Source: Rhizohabitans arisaemae (GTDB taxonomy: Bacteria > Actinomycetota > Actinomycetes > Streptosporangiales > Streptosporangiaceae). Taken from it: 64,000 nt of DNA. The notes under the pieces are model-generated. The model saw only the letters and a program-made list of their open reading frames with translations, was not told where the DNA came from and did not search any database. Where the stretch lies: contig NZ_BLRH01000035.1 in assembly GCF_025996515.1 (NCBI RefSeq), positions 806,001 through 870,000 of the forward strand, in the 5' to 3' direction. Below are positions 44,856 through 54,016 of this stretch, piece by piece; the stretch's first letter is position 1; every line of letters starts with the position of its first letter. Both the position numbers and the translations under genes were made by a program.

Positions 44856-46033
44856 ACCCGGCGGAGCACCGAATCACCGAGTACCTGCGCGAGACAGGCA
44901 GTAGGTATGAGGTCCCCGCCTCGCTAGGCGCAGACATCCTGAGTAGCGTACGCCGGCGCAGACGGCGGCGCCGATTACTGGCCGTGACGATCGCGACTCT
45001 CGCCGCGGTCCTGGTCGTGCCGGGTACGGTGGTGCTCGGGAACCTGCTGTCGGCACGCGGAGCACCGGACTCCGCGGCGCACGCGCCGCCTGTCGGCGTG
45101 ACGTCGCGGATGCTGACGGAGTTCGTCCGGCCGCAGGATCCACGCGTGTTGCCGCGGTTGCTCGAAGACGGCTCGTCGTTCCGTGCGATTGCCCTCAACG
45201 GTGTAGGCGACGTGCTGGGGACCACAAGGAAATCGGATCGGTCGGGCGTGGTCGGCGGGCCGCAGGGGGTCTGGCTGGCCTCGTGGGAGAACAGCGCCGT
45301 TCTCCGGAAGATCAAGGGCGGTGCCGAGGACCCCTCCCTGTGGACCATGGCCGCCGGAGACCGGATCTCCGTGTGGTCGGAGGGGGTTGGGCTGGAGGGG
45401 AGGCGGCTGGAGTGCGTCGAAGACGGTTCCACCAGTCCGTCCCGGACGCTCGACGACCGCTGGGAGAGCAGGGAGAGATTCTTCGCCGACCGCGACGTCG
45501 TCGTCTGGACCCGGAACGACAAACGGCGACTGGCGATGGCCCGCTCCTGCTCGGGCACGCAGCGGACCCTGCCCGCCCAGGGGCAGCTGAAAGCACTGTC
45601 ATACCCCTACGCCTATCTGCGTCAGGGCACCAAGCTGACCCGGATCCACCTGGAGTCCGGAAAGGTGAGTCCCCTTCCCGCCCAGCCGTCCGCACGGGAT
45701 GCGGCCCGCGGCTTCGTCATGGCGGCCGGCGACGACGTCGTGGCCTGGGCCGCGGGGAGCACGCTGACGGTGCTGCATCTTCGGACCCAGGCCAACCGGT
45801 GGACGCCCCTGATGCCGCAGGCCACCGACGATCTCTACATCGGCAGCCTGACCGTCGGTGACCGTCTGCTGGTGTACACGGCGACGCATTCGCACCGTGA
45901 CGAGGCCGTCTCGCTCGTCTACGACCTGCGGACCGGCCGGCAGATCACGGTTCCCGACGAGGTCATGGCGGCGGGAGACCGGCTGCTGTGGCGGGACGGC
46001 GACACGTACCGGCTCGCCAGGGTTCCCGGATAG
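44852..46033 (+). CDS. Single-pass membrane protein, probable anti-sigma partner with propeller-like exterior
   Basis: This 393-residue protein has a short cytoplasmic part (about 45 residues with an Arg-rich RRRRRRR end), one helix (LLAVTIATLAAVLVVPGTVVLG) and a large exterior with beta-propeller-like repeats (VGGPQGVWLAS, MAAGDRISVWS, FADRDVVVWTR, MAAGDDVVAWAAG, TVGDRLLVYTA, VMAAGDRLLWRDG). ATG 44852 overlaps the sigma gene stop. The coupling and topology suggest a sensor that holds the sigma factor. A perfect inverted repeat follows 4 bp after the stop. Confidence 0.75.
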   Translation: MNPAEHRITEYLRETGSRYEVPASLGADILSSVRRRRRRRRLLAVTIATLAAVLVVPGTVVLGNLLSARGAPDSAAHAPPVGVTSRMLTEFVRPQDPRVLPRLLEDGSSFRAIALNGVGDVLGTTRKSDRSGVVGGPQGVWLASWENSAVLRKIKGGAEDPSLWTMAAGDRISVWSEGVGLEGRRLECVEDGSTSPSRTLDDRWESRERFFADRDVVVWTRNDKRRLAMARSCSGTQRTLPAQGQLKALSYPYAYLRQGTKLTRIHLESGKVSPLPAQPSARDAARGFVMAAGDDVVAWAAGSTLTVLHLRTQANRWTPLMPQATDDLYIGSLTVGDRLLVYTATHSHRDEAVSLVYDLRTGRQITVPDEVMAAGDRLLWRDGDTYRLARVPG

Positions 46034-46036
46034 CGC

Positions 46037-46089
46037 ATCCCGTACGGCCTGCGGCGGCTCGGCCCGGGTCGCCGCAGGCCGTACGGGAT
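46037..46089. terminator. Perfect 20-bp-arm inverted repeat (CCGTACGG family)
   Basis: Arms 46037-46056 and 46070-46089 are fully complementary, with core CCGTACGGCCTGCGGC and a 13-base loop. They start three bases after the stop of the anti-sigma-like gene. This is the best copy of the dispersed repeat and probably a terminator. Confidence 0.8.
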
Positions 46090-46184
46090 CGGTGGTGGCC
46101 CGCTGGGGCCGTACGGATAAGTAATGAGGAAATGTCACCGTTTGGGATGTAGGACCCGGTGTGGGGCTTCCGATCAGAGGGAAA

Positions 46185-46203
46185 TAAGGTAAGGCTTACC
46201 TAC
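46185..46203. promoter_or_regulatory. IdeR/DmdR iron box
   Basis: TAAGGTAAGGCTTACCTAC contains a perfect AGGTAAG-G-CTTACCT palindrome and is very close to the DtxR/IdeR consensus (TTAGGTTAGGCTAACCTAA). It is 27 bp upstream of the siderophore-binding protein start, so the operon should be repressed by iron-loaded IdeR/DmdR. Confidence 0.9.
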
Positions 46204-46229
46204 ACAGTCCTGCCCCCTCGGAGGAATCG

Positions 46230-47294
46230 ATGTTCGCTGCCGCCCGATCGCGTGCCCGGGTCACGCTTACCGCGGTCGCCACCCTGACCGCGCTCACGCT
46301 CGCGGGATGCTCGGGCACGTCGGCCACCTCGAACCCGGCGCCCTCGACGCCCGGCGCCGCTAGCCCGGCCGGGGACGCCTTCCCGGTCACGATCAAGAGC
46401 GCGCTCGGCGAGGTGACGATCGAGAAGAAGCCGGAGCGGATCGCCACCTGGGGCTGGTCGACGCAGGACGCGGTACTCGCCCTCGGGATCGTGCCCGTCG
46501 CGATGCCGGAGAACAAGTACGGCGGCGAGGGCACCGGGGTGCTCCCCTGGGACGCCGACAAGATCAAAGAGCTCGGCGGTCAGACCCCGGTCCTGATCGG
46601 CGGCACGGACACCGGCGAGCTCCCGGTCGAGGAGTTCGTCGAGGTCAGGCCCGATATCATTCTGGCTCCGTACTCCGGTATCACCCAGGAGGAGTACGAC
46701 AAGCTCAGCAAGGTCGCGCCGGTGGTCGCCTACCCGGAGAAGCCGTGGGCGCTGCCCTGGCAGGACCAGCTCACCGTCGTCGGCAAGGCACTCGGGCTGT
46801 CGGCCCAGGCGGAGCAGCTGCGCGCCAAGACCGACGCCCACATCGCCTCGCTGGCCGCCGCGAACCCGGCGCTCAAGGGCAAGTCCTTCGTGTACGCGGC
46901 GACGAACCAGGCCGACCAGCTCAACGTGTTCCGCGCCGACGACCCGCGGGTGGCGCTCCTGGTCCAGCTGGGCATGACCGTCAGCCCGAGCGTGGCCGAG
47001 CTCGACGCCGACCCCAAGGCCGGGTCGTACTTCTACCCCCTCAGCTTCGAGAACGTCGGCAAGATCAAGACCGACGTCCTGGTCATGTACTTCGCCACCC
47101 AGAAAGAAGCGGACGCCTTCGCCGCCGACCCGGTCATCGCCGCGATGCCCGCGATCAAGGAAGGGCGGTTCGCCCCGATCGTCGGGGAGTCGTTCGTCAT
47201 GGCGAGCAGCGCGCCGACCGCGCTCTCCATCCCGTGGATGCTCGACAAGTACGTGCCGCAGCTCGCCGCCGTGGCGCAGAAGGCCGGCTCCTAA
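46230..47294 (+). CDS. Iron-siderophore ABC transporter substrate-binding lipoprotein
   Basis: A 354-residue FecB/FepB-type protein with signal peptide and lipobox LTLAGC. The mature part shows PERIATWGWSTQDAVLALGI, EVRPDIILAPYSGITQEEYDKL and a long backbone helix (VVGKALGLSAQAEQLRAK). An iron box lies upstream and two FecCD permeases downstream. Which siderophore it binds is unknown. Part of it is duplicated at 41762-42210. Confidence 0.92.
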   Translation: MFAAARSRARVTLTAVATLTALTLAGCSGTSATSNPAPSTPGAASPAGDAFPVTIKSALGEVTIEKKPERIATWGWSTQDAVLALGIVPVAMPENKYGGEGTGVLPWDADKIKELGGQTPVLIGGTDTGELPVEEFVEVRPDIILAPYSGITQEEYDKLSKVAPVVAYPEKPWALPWQDQLTVVGKALGLSAQAEQLRAKTDAHIASLAAANPALKGKSFVYAATNQADQLNVFRADDPRVALLVQLGMTVSPSVAELDADPKAGSYFYPLSFENVGKIKTDVLVMYFATQKEADAFAADPVIAAMPAIKEGRFAPIVGESFVMASSAPTALSIPWMLDKYVPQLAAVAQKAGS

Positions 47295-47306
47295 CCCGGC
47301 ACGACG

Positions 47307-48365
47307 GTGACGACCCCCACATCGGCGCCGCCCGGGGACAAGGCACCGGCGGCCGGGTCCGGCGGGCGGCGGTCCCGCCTGCTCCTCGGGCTTGTGGTCA
47401 CGCTGGTCATCCTGCTCGGAGCCTGCGCGCTCAGCCTCGCCGTCGGAGCCAACGCCCTGCCTCTCGGCACGGTGTGGCAGGCGCTCACCGCCTACGACCC
47501 GGCGGACCCGAACCATCTGGTGATCGTCGAGAAGCGGGTGCCCCGCACGCTCATCGGCCTCACCGCGGGGCTCGCCCTCGGCGTCGCCGGGGCGGTGATG
47601 CAGGGCCTGGTCCGCAACCCCATCGCCGAACCGGGCCTGCTGGGGGTCAACTCCGGGGCCGCGCTCTTCGTGGTCGTCGCCATCACCCTCTTCGGCGTCC
47701 ACCAGGTCTCGGGCTACGTGTGGTTCGCCTTCCTGGGCGCCGCCGTGACCGGGGGTTTCGTCTACGGGGTGGCGAGTTTCGGCCGGGACGGGGCCACCCC
47801 CGTCAAACTGGTGCTCTCCGGAGCCGCGGTCACCGCCGCGATCGCCTCGGTGGTGACCGCGATGCTCCTGGCCGACCGGACCGTCCTGGACGCGATGCGG
47901 TTCTGGCAGGTCGGCTCGCTGGCCGCCCGCGGCTATCCGGTGTTCTGGGAGACGCTGCCCGGGATCGTCCTCGGCCTGATCCTCGCCCTGGCGGTGAGCG
48001 GCTCGCTCAACGGCCTGGCGCTCGGCGAGGACGTCGCCCGCGGCCTCGGCTACCGGGTGGGCCTCACCCGCGGGGCGGGTGCGCTCGCCCTGGTGCTGCT
48101 GTGCGGCTCGGCGACCGCGGCCACCGGGCCGATCGCCTTCGTCGGCCTGGTCATCCCGCATGTGGTACGGCGGTTCGCCGGGCAGGACCACCGGTGGGTC
48201 ATCCCCTACGCGGCGCTCGCCGGACCCGTGCTCCTGCTCGGCGGCGACGTGATCGGCCGGGTCGTGGTCCGTCCCGGTGAGCTTCAGGTGGGGGTGGTGA
48301 CCGCGCTGGTGGGCGGGCTGTTGTTCATCGCCGTGGTGCGGCAGCGCAGGAGGACGAGCCGGTGA
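47307..48365 (+). CDS. FecCD-type siderophore ABC permease, first subunit
   Basis: This 352-residue permease has about ten helices. Family blocks include RVPRTLIGLTAGLALGVAGAVMQGLVRNPIAEPGLLGVNSGA, LALGEDVARGLGYRV and GPIAFVGLVIPHVVRRFAGQDHRW. GTG 47307 is 12 bp after the binding protein stop. A 27-base piece of it recurs in the decayed copy at 42184. It overlaps the second permease by four bases. Confidence 0.9.
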   Translation: MTTPTSAPPGDKAPAAGSGGRRSRLLLGLVVTLVILLGACALSLAVGANALPLGTVWQALTAYDPADPNHLVIVEKRVPRTLIGLTAGLALGVAGAVMQGLVRNPIAEPGLLGVNSGAALFVVVAITLFGVHQVSGYVWFAFLGAAVTGGFVYGVASFGRDGATPVKLVLSGAAVTAAIASVVTAMLLADRTVLDAMRFWQVGSLAARGYPVFWETLPGIVLGLILALAVSGSLNGLALGEDVARGLGYRVGLTRGAGALALVLLCGSATAATGPIAFVGLVIPHVVRRFAGQDHRWVIPYAALAGPVLLLGGDVIGRVVVRPGELQVGVVTALVGGLLFIAVVRQRRRTSR

Positions 48366-49387
48366 AGACCATCGAGGCGCCGACGACGGTCGCGGCCCTG
48401 CGCCGCCGGGCGGCCCGGCGCGAGGCGGGCGTCGTCGCGGTGCTGGCCGTGACGGCCCTGGCGCTGGGCGTCGTCGGTCTCACCTACGGGAAGGCTTCGG
48501 TCACCCCGGCCGAGGTCCTCGCGGCGATCACCGGCCGTGCGGACGCCATGACCGGGTTCGTCATCCTGGAACTGCGGCTGCCCCGCCTGATCGCCGCGGT
48601 CGTCGCCGGGGCGTGCCTCGCCGTCTCCGGGGCGCTCTTCCAATCCGTCCTGCGCAATCCGCTGGTCAGCCCCGACATCATCGGCGTCACCCAGAGCGCG
48701 GCGACCACCGGGGCCGTGGCGTTGCTCGCGTTCGGCCTCGGCGGGCTCGCCCTGACCGGCACCGTGATCGGCGGGACGCTGCTGGCGGCCGTACTCCTCT
48801 ACGTGTTGGCCTGGCGGGACGGCAGCGGATACCGGCTGGTCCTGGTCGGGATCGGGGTGGCGGCGGTCAGTGCCGGCCTGGTGTCCTACGTGCTCACCCG
48901 ATCCGAGGTCCAGGACGCGCAGAAGGTGTACGCCTGGATCAGCGGCAGCCTGGCCCGGGCCGAGTGGGAGACCCTGGTCCCGCTCCTGCTGGGCGCGGCC
49001 CCGCTGTTTTTGATCACCCTGCCGCTGGCCCGGCGGCTGACCGTGCTTCAGCTGGGGGACGACACCGCCGGCGCGCTGGGTGTGCACGTCCGGCGCTCCC
49101 GGCTCGGGCTGCTCGCCGTCGCCGTGTGCCTGGCGGCGGTGGCGGTGGGGGTGGTGGGCCCCATTTCGTTCGTCGCGTTGGTCAGCGCCCCCATCGCCCG
49201 GCGGGTCGTCGGGGCCGGGGCTCCTGCGCTGTCGGCGTCCGCTTTGGTGGGTGCGGTCATCCTGCTCGCCTCCGACCTGGTCGCGCAGTTCGCCGTGCCC
49301 GGCCTTACCTTGCCGGCCGGCGTGGTCACCGGCGTGGTGGGCGCCCCGTATCTGCTCTGGCTGATTCTCCGCTCCCGCAGTGCATAG
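48362..49387 (+). CDS. FecCD-type siderophore ABC permease, second subunit
   Basis: This 341-residue permease pairs with the preceding one. It has LRLPRLIAAVVAGACLAVSGALFQSVLRNPLVSPDIIGVTQSA, LQLGDDTAGALGVHV and VGPISFVALVSAPIARRVVG. GTG 48362 overlaps the previous stop (GTGA). The operon ends here without an ATP-binding subunit, so the ATPase must be encoded elsewhere or shared with another importer. Confidence 0.9.
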   Translation: MKTIEAPTTVAALRRRAARREAGVVAVLAVTALALGVVGLTYGKASVTPAEVLAAITGRADAMTGFVILELRLPRLIAAVVAGACLAVSGALFQSVLRNPLVSPDIIGVTQSAATTGAVALLAFGLGGLALTGTVIGGTLLAAVLLYVLAWRDGSGYRLVLVGIGVAAVSAGLVSYVLTRSEVQDAQKVYAWISGSLARAEWETLVPLLLGAAPLFLITLPLARRLTVLQLGDDTAGALGVHVRRSRLGLLAVAVCLAAVAVGVVGPISFVALVSAPIARRVVGAGAPALSASALVGAVILLASDLVAQFAVPGLTLPAGVVTGVVGAPYLLWLILRSRSA

Positions 49388-50059
49388 TCCGGCCCGCGGG
49401 TCCGCGTCACCTGCGACCCGGAGACGGCGCTCCCGTACGGCCTGCGGCGGCTGAGGCGGGCGGTGGCCCGCACGGTGGAGGCCGGGTCCTGGGTACGGGC
49501 GTTTTGGCGGCGATCGGGGCCCGGCTTCCCTGCGGCTGGAGCCGAGGGACATCCGCCGTTTTCGACGCGTCGGCGTTGCCGTGGTGCTCGTCCGTCCGGC
49601 CTTGGGCGGTGGTGAAGCCTCGATTTCGACCCGGTCCCGCCTTAATTGGAAAGCGTCCTCTAAGGTGTCTCGGCTGAATTATGCGACTCGGATTTATTAC
49701 GTCGGATAACAATCCGAATTCCCCGTGTTTGATTGTTTGGATTTGGGGAATGGATGTGGGTTTCATTCTTAATTGTTGATCGTGCAACATTATTAGACTT
49801 TGTCGCCATATGTTTGCAAAAGGGAATCGGATTGGCCGAAAGAATTTCGGGCGGGCTTTATCCGCGTGAGGCCATGATGATCTTCGCCACGGCCCCTGAC
49901 CGGTGTGTTCCGTGGGCTGTCGTGGCGTGCTCGACCGCTGTCGAGGATTGGTCTGGACAGAGAGAATACCTGATGTCTTAATAAGAGCACACGGGGCGCT
50001 CTTCATCCTTGTCAATGAATCCAGGGGCGTTGTCGTTAACCGCCGGAAAGGGGTGGTGT
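49388..50059. other. Long intergenic region with degenerate inverted repeat and A+T-rich tract
   Basis: About 670 bp. CCCGTACGGCCTGCGGC begins at 49432 and pairs partly with GGGTACGGG ending 49499: a degenerate copy of the dispersed inverted repeat, probably the terminator of the permease operon. From about 49650 to 50010 base composition falls sharply to A+T-rich, unlike flanking genes; this may be the EgtA-like gene's promoter or foreign DNA. An 82-codon frame at 49733-49981 has no clear domain and is not called. Confidence 0.5.
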
Positions 50060-51247
50060 GTGCGCAGGATGCTTACCGAACGCACCGCAGCAAGCCTGAT
50101 CTACGACAATGCCTTCTCACGGGATCAGGTGGGCCGCATTGGCGTCGAGCTCGAATGGCTCGTGGTCGACCAGGGATTTCCGCAGCAACGCGTCCCCATC
50201 GCCGACATCCGCTCCTGTCTCGGCTTCGCCGACGAGGGGCCGCTCCCCCAAGGGGGGTTGATCTCCTACGAGCCGGGAGGCCAGCTCGAACTGAGCAGTG
50301 CCCCGGCCGACACCCTGGCGGGGTGCCTGGACGCCGCGGCGAGCGACCTGGCGCTCATCCGGGACCTGCTGGGCCGCCGTGATCTGACGCTGGTGGGCAG
50401 AGGGCTGGACGATCGACCGGCCGTCCTGGTCAACGACCTTCCTCGCTACCGGACCCTGGAGCAGAACTACAACCGGTTCGGCCCGAGCGGCAAGATCATA
50501 ATGTGCAACGCCGCGGCGATCCAGATCAACGTGGAGGCCGGGGACGCCTCGCCCGGGTGGCGGGGCTGGCGCCGGCGCTGGTGGCTCGCGAACACCCTGG
50601 GCCCGATCCTCATGGCGATGTTCGCCAACTCCCCGGTGTCCACCGGAGGGATGGCGCACTCGGCGCGGCAGATCCACCGTTTCCAGGCGGATCCCTACCG
50701 CACGGCTCCGCTCTCCCTGCTGGGCGACCCCCGGGAGAACTGGATGAACTACGTGCTGGACGCGCCGCTGCTCGACGGCTCGGGGCTGGGGTCGACGATG
50801 CGGGAGTGGCTGCGGGGCGGCGGGTCGGCCGGGGTCTCACCGGAGGAGCTCGACCTGCACGTCCGGTCGATGGTTCCCCCGGTACGGCCCCGCGGGTACC
50901 TGGAGCTGCGGATGATCGACGCTCAGCGCGACGACAACTGGGTCGTCCCCCTCATCGTGGTCAGCAGGCTGCTCGACGACGCCCTCGCCTCGGCCGAGGC
51001 GATGCGGGTCGTGGAGTCGCTTCCCCAGCCGCTTCGGCCGGAGGACTGGGTGACCGCGGCCCGCGAGGCCATGCGGGACGCGCGCCTCGCGGAGGCGGCC
51101 GGCCGGTGCATGTCGATCGCGATCGACGCCCTCGGCCGGTGCGACGTCCCGCTCTGGGCGCGCAGGCTCGTCCTCGACTTCGCCGACACCTACACCTTCC
51201 GGTCCCGGTGCCCGGCCGACGACCTGCTGGTCGAGGAGGCGGCCTAA
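50060..51247 (+). CDS. egtA: Glutamate-cysteine ligase, EgtA-like (GCS2 family)
   Basis: A 395-residue GCS2-family enzyme that joins glutamate and cysteine; in actinobacteria the EgtA form supplies gamma-glutamylcysteine for ergothioneine. It shows IGVELEWLVVD (ATP/Mg Glu block), GGLISYEPGGQLELSSAP, MCNAAAIQINVEAG, WWLANTLGPILMAMFANSP and GYLELRMIDAQ. GTG 50060 has GAAAGGGG upstream; ATG 50069 is an alternative. No egtB, egtC or egtD is adjacent, so the role in ergothioneine is inferred from the family alone. Confidence 0.78.
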   Translation: MRRMLTERTAASLIYDNAFSRDQVGRIGVELEWLVVDQGFPQQRVPIADIRSCLGFADEGPLPQGGLISYEPGGQLELSSAPADTLAGCLDAAASDLALIRDLLGRRDLTLVGRGLDDRPAVLVNDLPRYRTLEQNYNRFGPSGKIIMCNAAAIQINVEAGDASPGWRGWRRRWWLANTLGPILMAMFANSPVSTGGMAHSARQIHRFQADPYRTAPLSLLGDPRENWMNYVLDAPLLDGSGLGSTMREWLRGGGSAGVSPEELDLHVRSMVPPVRPRGYLELRMIDAQRDDNWVVPLIVVSRLLDDALASAEAMRVVESLPQPLRPEDWVTAAREAMRDARLAEAAGRCMSIAIDALGRCDVPLWARRLVLDFADTYTFRSRCPADDLLVEEAA

Positions 51248-51457
51248 GGTCTGCTCGGCGGGTCTCGCTCTCTGATCCACGGGTCGCCGGCGGACGTGCT
51301 CCGCCGGCGATCGCCGCTTCCTCGGGCCGCCGGACCCGGCGGCCGCCCCGAAGTGCACAGGCCAGGGACGGGCACGCACTGAAGTATAGAAAACTTGACA
51401 TGACGTCAGCTCTGTTTTACCTTCCTTCGTGTCGGCAATTTTTTACATGGGAGCGGC

Positions 51458-51877
51458 ATGTCGTACGAGGAAAAGGGCAAATGGATCTACCTTCTGGTGA
51501 TCCTCGGCACCTATGGGACGTACATCGCCGTCATTCTCGGGCGCGCGGGAGACGTCCCGCTCGCCGAAGTGGCCTATGTGGCGCCGATGCTGTGGACCAT
51601 CGGCGTCTCCATCGTCCTGTCGATCGTCGGCCGGATCGTGGTCGAGATCGCCAAGCCCAGCGAGTCCCACCGGCTCGACGTCCGTGACAAGGACATCCAC
51701 CGGTTCGGCGAGTACGTCGCCGGCACCGTCCTCGGCATCGCCATGGTGGTGCCGTTCGGCCTGACCATGATGGAGGCCGACCACTTCTGGATCGCCAACG
51801 CGATCTACGCGGCCTTCGTCGTGTCGGCGCTCACCGGTGCCTGCCTGAAGCTCGTCGCCTATCGGCGAGGATTGTAG
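51458..51877 (+). CDS. Small four-helix membrane protein
   Basis: This 139-residue protein has four hydrophobic helices (IYLLVILGTYGTYIAVILG; MLWTIGVSIVLSIVGRIVV; YVAGTVLGIAMVVPFGLTM; AIYAAFVVSALTGACL) and a charged loop with DVRDKDIHRFGEY. It resembles the DUF2178-type membrane proteins that are encoded next to a short Xre regulator in many bacteria. The next gene, two bases later, is exactly such a regulator. The function is unknown. Confidence 0.7.
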   Translation: MSYEEKGKWIYLLVILGTYGTYIAVILGRAGDVPLAEVAYVAPMLWTIGVSIVLSIVGRIVVEIAKPSESHRLDVRDKDIHRFGEYVAGTVLGIAMVVPFGLTMMEADHFWIANAIYAAFVVSALTGACLKLVAYRRGL

Positions 51878-51879
51878 CC

Positions 51880-52104
51880 ATGGGCAAGCCCACCAAGGTC
51901 ACCAATTCCATCCGCGCGCTGCGGTTCGCCCACGGCGAGATGACCCAGGCCGAACTGGCCAAACACGTCGGAGTAACCCGGCAGACCATCATCGCCATCG
52001 AACAGGGCCGCTACTCGCCTTCGCTGGAGATGGCCTTCCAGATCGCCCGTGTGTTCAAGGTGCCGCTCGACGACGTCTTCCAGTACCCCGACGCCGAGGA
52101 CTAG
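51880..52104 (+). CDS. Short Xre/Cro-type HTH regulator
   Basis: A 74-residue protein that is little more than one HTH_3 domain: IRALRFAHGEMTQAELAKHVGVTRQTIIAIEQGRYSPSLEMAFQIARVFKVPLDDVFQ. It starts two bases after the membrane protein gene and so is co-transcribed. The pair resembles the YozG-like regulator/membrane protein modules of other Gram-positive bacteria. Confidence 0.9.
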   Translation: MGKPTKVTNSIRALRFAHGEMTQAELAKHVGVTRQTIIAIEQGRYSPSLEMAFQIARVFKVPLDDVFQYPDAED

Positions 52105-52183
52105 ATCCCGCACCGACCACCTCAAGCCCGGGAGGAGAACCCCCCGCGGCCTTCCCAAGCACGCCCGAAATCAGGGAGCAACC

Positions 52184-52891
52184 ATGAGTTCACCCAAGCG
52201 TGTGGCCAGACTCGCCGGAGTCTTCTACCTCGTCGTCGCCCTCTGCGCGTTCTTCGCCCACTTCTACGCCCGAGGCACCGTACGCGTGCCGGGCGACGCC
52301 GCCGCGACCGCCGACAACATCGTGGCGCACGCGACCCTCTTCCGGCTCGGCTTCGTGGCCGACCTGGTGACCGCCACCGCTTCCCTCTTCGTGGCGATGA
52401 CGCTCTACCGGCTCTTCAAGCACGTCAACAAGGACATCGCAGCCGCCATCGTCGTCTTCATGGCCATCGGCACGGGCATGACCCTGGTCAACCTGATCTT
52501 CCACTTCGCCGCGCTGCTGGTCGCCACCGACGCCTCCTACGCCGGGCTGCACACCGGCGGGTCCGACGCCTTGCTGCTGCTCCTGGTGGACCTGCACCAT
52601 TACGGGTACGTGATCGCCGGGATCATGTTCGGCCTGTGGCTGCTGCCGATGGGGTACCTCGCCTACACCTCGGGCATGTTCCCGCGCGCCCTGGGCGTCC
52701 TGCTGATGATCGCGTGTGCCTGCTACCTGATCGACACCCTGACGAGGTTCCTGCTGCCGGATCTCGGCACGACCTTCTCCCAGATCGTCATCATGCCGAC
52801 CGTCGTCGCCGAATTCTGGATGGTCGGGTATCTGCTCGTGATCGGCGTGAAAACGGCCAAGACGGCCCGCCACACACCGGTGACCGCCTGA
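52184..52891 (+). CDS. DUF4386 family membrane protein
   Basis: This 235-residue protein has six hydrophobic helices. The start KRVARLAGVFYLVVALCAFFAHFYAR and the central LVDLHHYGYVIAGIMFGLWLLPMGYLAY block with ALGVLLMIACACYLID are typical of DUF4386. The function is unknown. ATG 52184 follows CAGGGAGCAACC. It lies 79 bp after the Xre gene on the same strand and may be part of that unit. Confidence 0.8.
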   Translation: MSSPKRVARLAGVFYLVVALCAFFAHFYARGTVRVPGDAAATADNIVAHATLFRLGFVADLVTATASLFVAMTLYRLFKHVNKDIAAAIVVFMAIGTGMTLVNLIFHFAALLVATDASYAGLHTGGSDALLLLLVDLHHYGYVIAGIMFGLWLLPMGYLAYTSGMFPRALGVLLMIACACYLIDTLTRFLLPDLGTTFSQIVIMPTVVAEFWMVGYLLVIGVKTAKTARHTPVTA

Positions 52892-53053
52892 ACCTGCGCC
52901 AACGCCGAAGGCGGGGCGTGCGTCCCGGCCGATGACGGCCCACGGCGGACGAACCGTCGGCCTCCCCTCAGGTGAACGGCCGTCCCCGGTCGTCGCCGAA
53001 CGCAGGAAGCGAACAGGAAACGCATTACCCCGGTCCGACGAAAGGGCACGCGG

Positions 53054-54016
53054 ATGAAGGCGATGGTGTTCACGCGGTACGGCGCTCCGGACGTCCTCAC
53101 GCTCCAAGAGGTGGCGAAGCCGGCTCCGGGGGACGACGAGGTGCTGATCCGAGTGCGTGCGACGTCGGTGACGTCGGCGGAGTGCGCCATGCGCCGGGGA
53201 AGGCCGCTGTGGGGCCGGGTCGTTCTCGGCCTCGGCAGACCGCGAAAGCGCATGCGGACCCTTGGGCTGGAGGTGGCGGGGGAGGTCGAGTCCGTGGGCC
53301 GGAACGTCCGGAGATTCGGCGGCGGCGACCAGGTCTTCGGATTCACCGGCTTCACCCTTGGCGCCTGCGCCGAGTACGTGTGCCTGCCCGAGAAGGCGTC
53401 GCTGGCGCCGAAGCCCGCCAACCTGAGCCATGAGGAGGCGGCCGCCGTCGTCGACGGGGCGTCGACGGCGCTGTTCTTCCTCAACGGCAAGGCGAACGTC
53501 CGGCCTGGGCATCGAGTCCTGGTGAACGGCGCCTCGGGGAGCATCGGCACCTACGCGGTGCAGCTCGCCAAGCACTTCGGGGCGGAGGTGACCGGGGTGT
53601 GCGGGACCAGGAACACGGACCTGGTCAGGTCGCTGGGAGCCGACAAGGTGATCGACTACACCAAGGAGGACTTCACCCGGAACGGCGAGAGGTACGACGT
53701 CGTCTTCGACACCGTGAACAAGAGTTCGTTCCTTCGGTGCAAGGGATCCCTGACCCGGAACGGGTGCTATCTCCCCACGTCCGGCCTGATGAACAACGCA
53801 CTGATGCTGTGGACGCGTATGGCCGGAGGCCGGCGGGTGTCAACCGGGATGTCCGTCGAGAAGAACGAAGCACTGATCTTCCTCAGCGAGCTCATCGAAA
53901 CCGGCGGCCTCAAAGTAGTCATCGACCGGCGCTATCGGCTGGAGCAGGCGGCCGACGCCCATCGCTACGTTGAAGAAGGCCACAAAACCGGAAACGTAGT
54001 GATAGCTGTGGGATGA
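53054..54016 (+). CDS. NAD(P)-dependent alcohol dehydrogenase/quinone oxidoreductase (MDR family)
   Basis: This 320-residue protein has a GroES-like N-terminus (MKAMVFTRYGAPDVLTLQEV), LGLEVAGEVESVGRNV, and a Rossmann motif VLVNGASGSIGTYAVQLAKHFGAEVTGV, followed by VRSLGADKVIDY. The Cys/His zinc ligands of classical alcohol dehydrogenases are mostly missing, so a zinc-free reductase of the quinone-oxidoreductase type is more likely. A GGGCACGCGG-like weak ribosome site precedes the ATG. Confidence 0.87.
   Translation: MKAMVFTRYGAPDVLTLQEVAKPAPGDDEVLIRVRATSVTSAECAMRRGRPLWGRVVLGLGRPRKRMRTLGLEVAGEVESVGRNVRRFGGGDQVFGFTGFTLGACAEYVCLPEKASLAPKPANLSHEEAAAVVDGASTALFFLNGKANVRPGHRVLVNGASGSIGTYAVQLAKHFGAEVTGVCGTRNTDLVRSLGADKVIDYTKEDFTRNGERYDVVFDTVNKSSFLRCKGSLTRNGCYLPTSGLMNNALMLWTRMAGGRRVSTGMSVEKNEALIFLSELIETGGLKVVIDRRYRLEQAADAHRYVEEGHKTGNVVIAVG

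Noticed and set aside
49733-49981. 82-codon frame in the A+T-rich tract
   Set aside because: No ribosome site or domain; base composition differs from coding sequence in the window. It is reported only as part of the intergenic tract.
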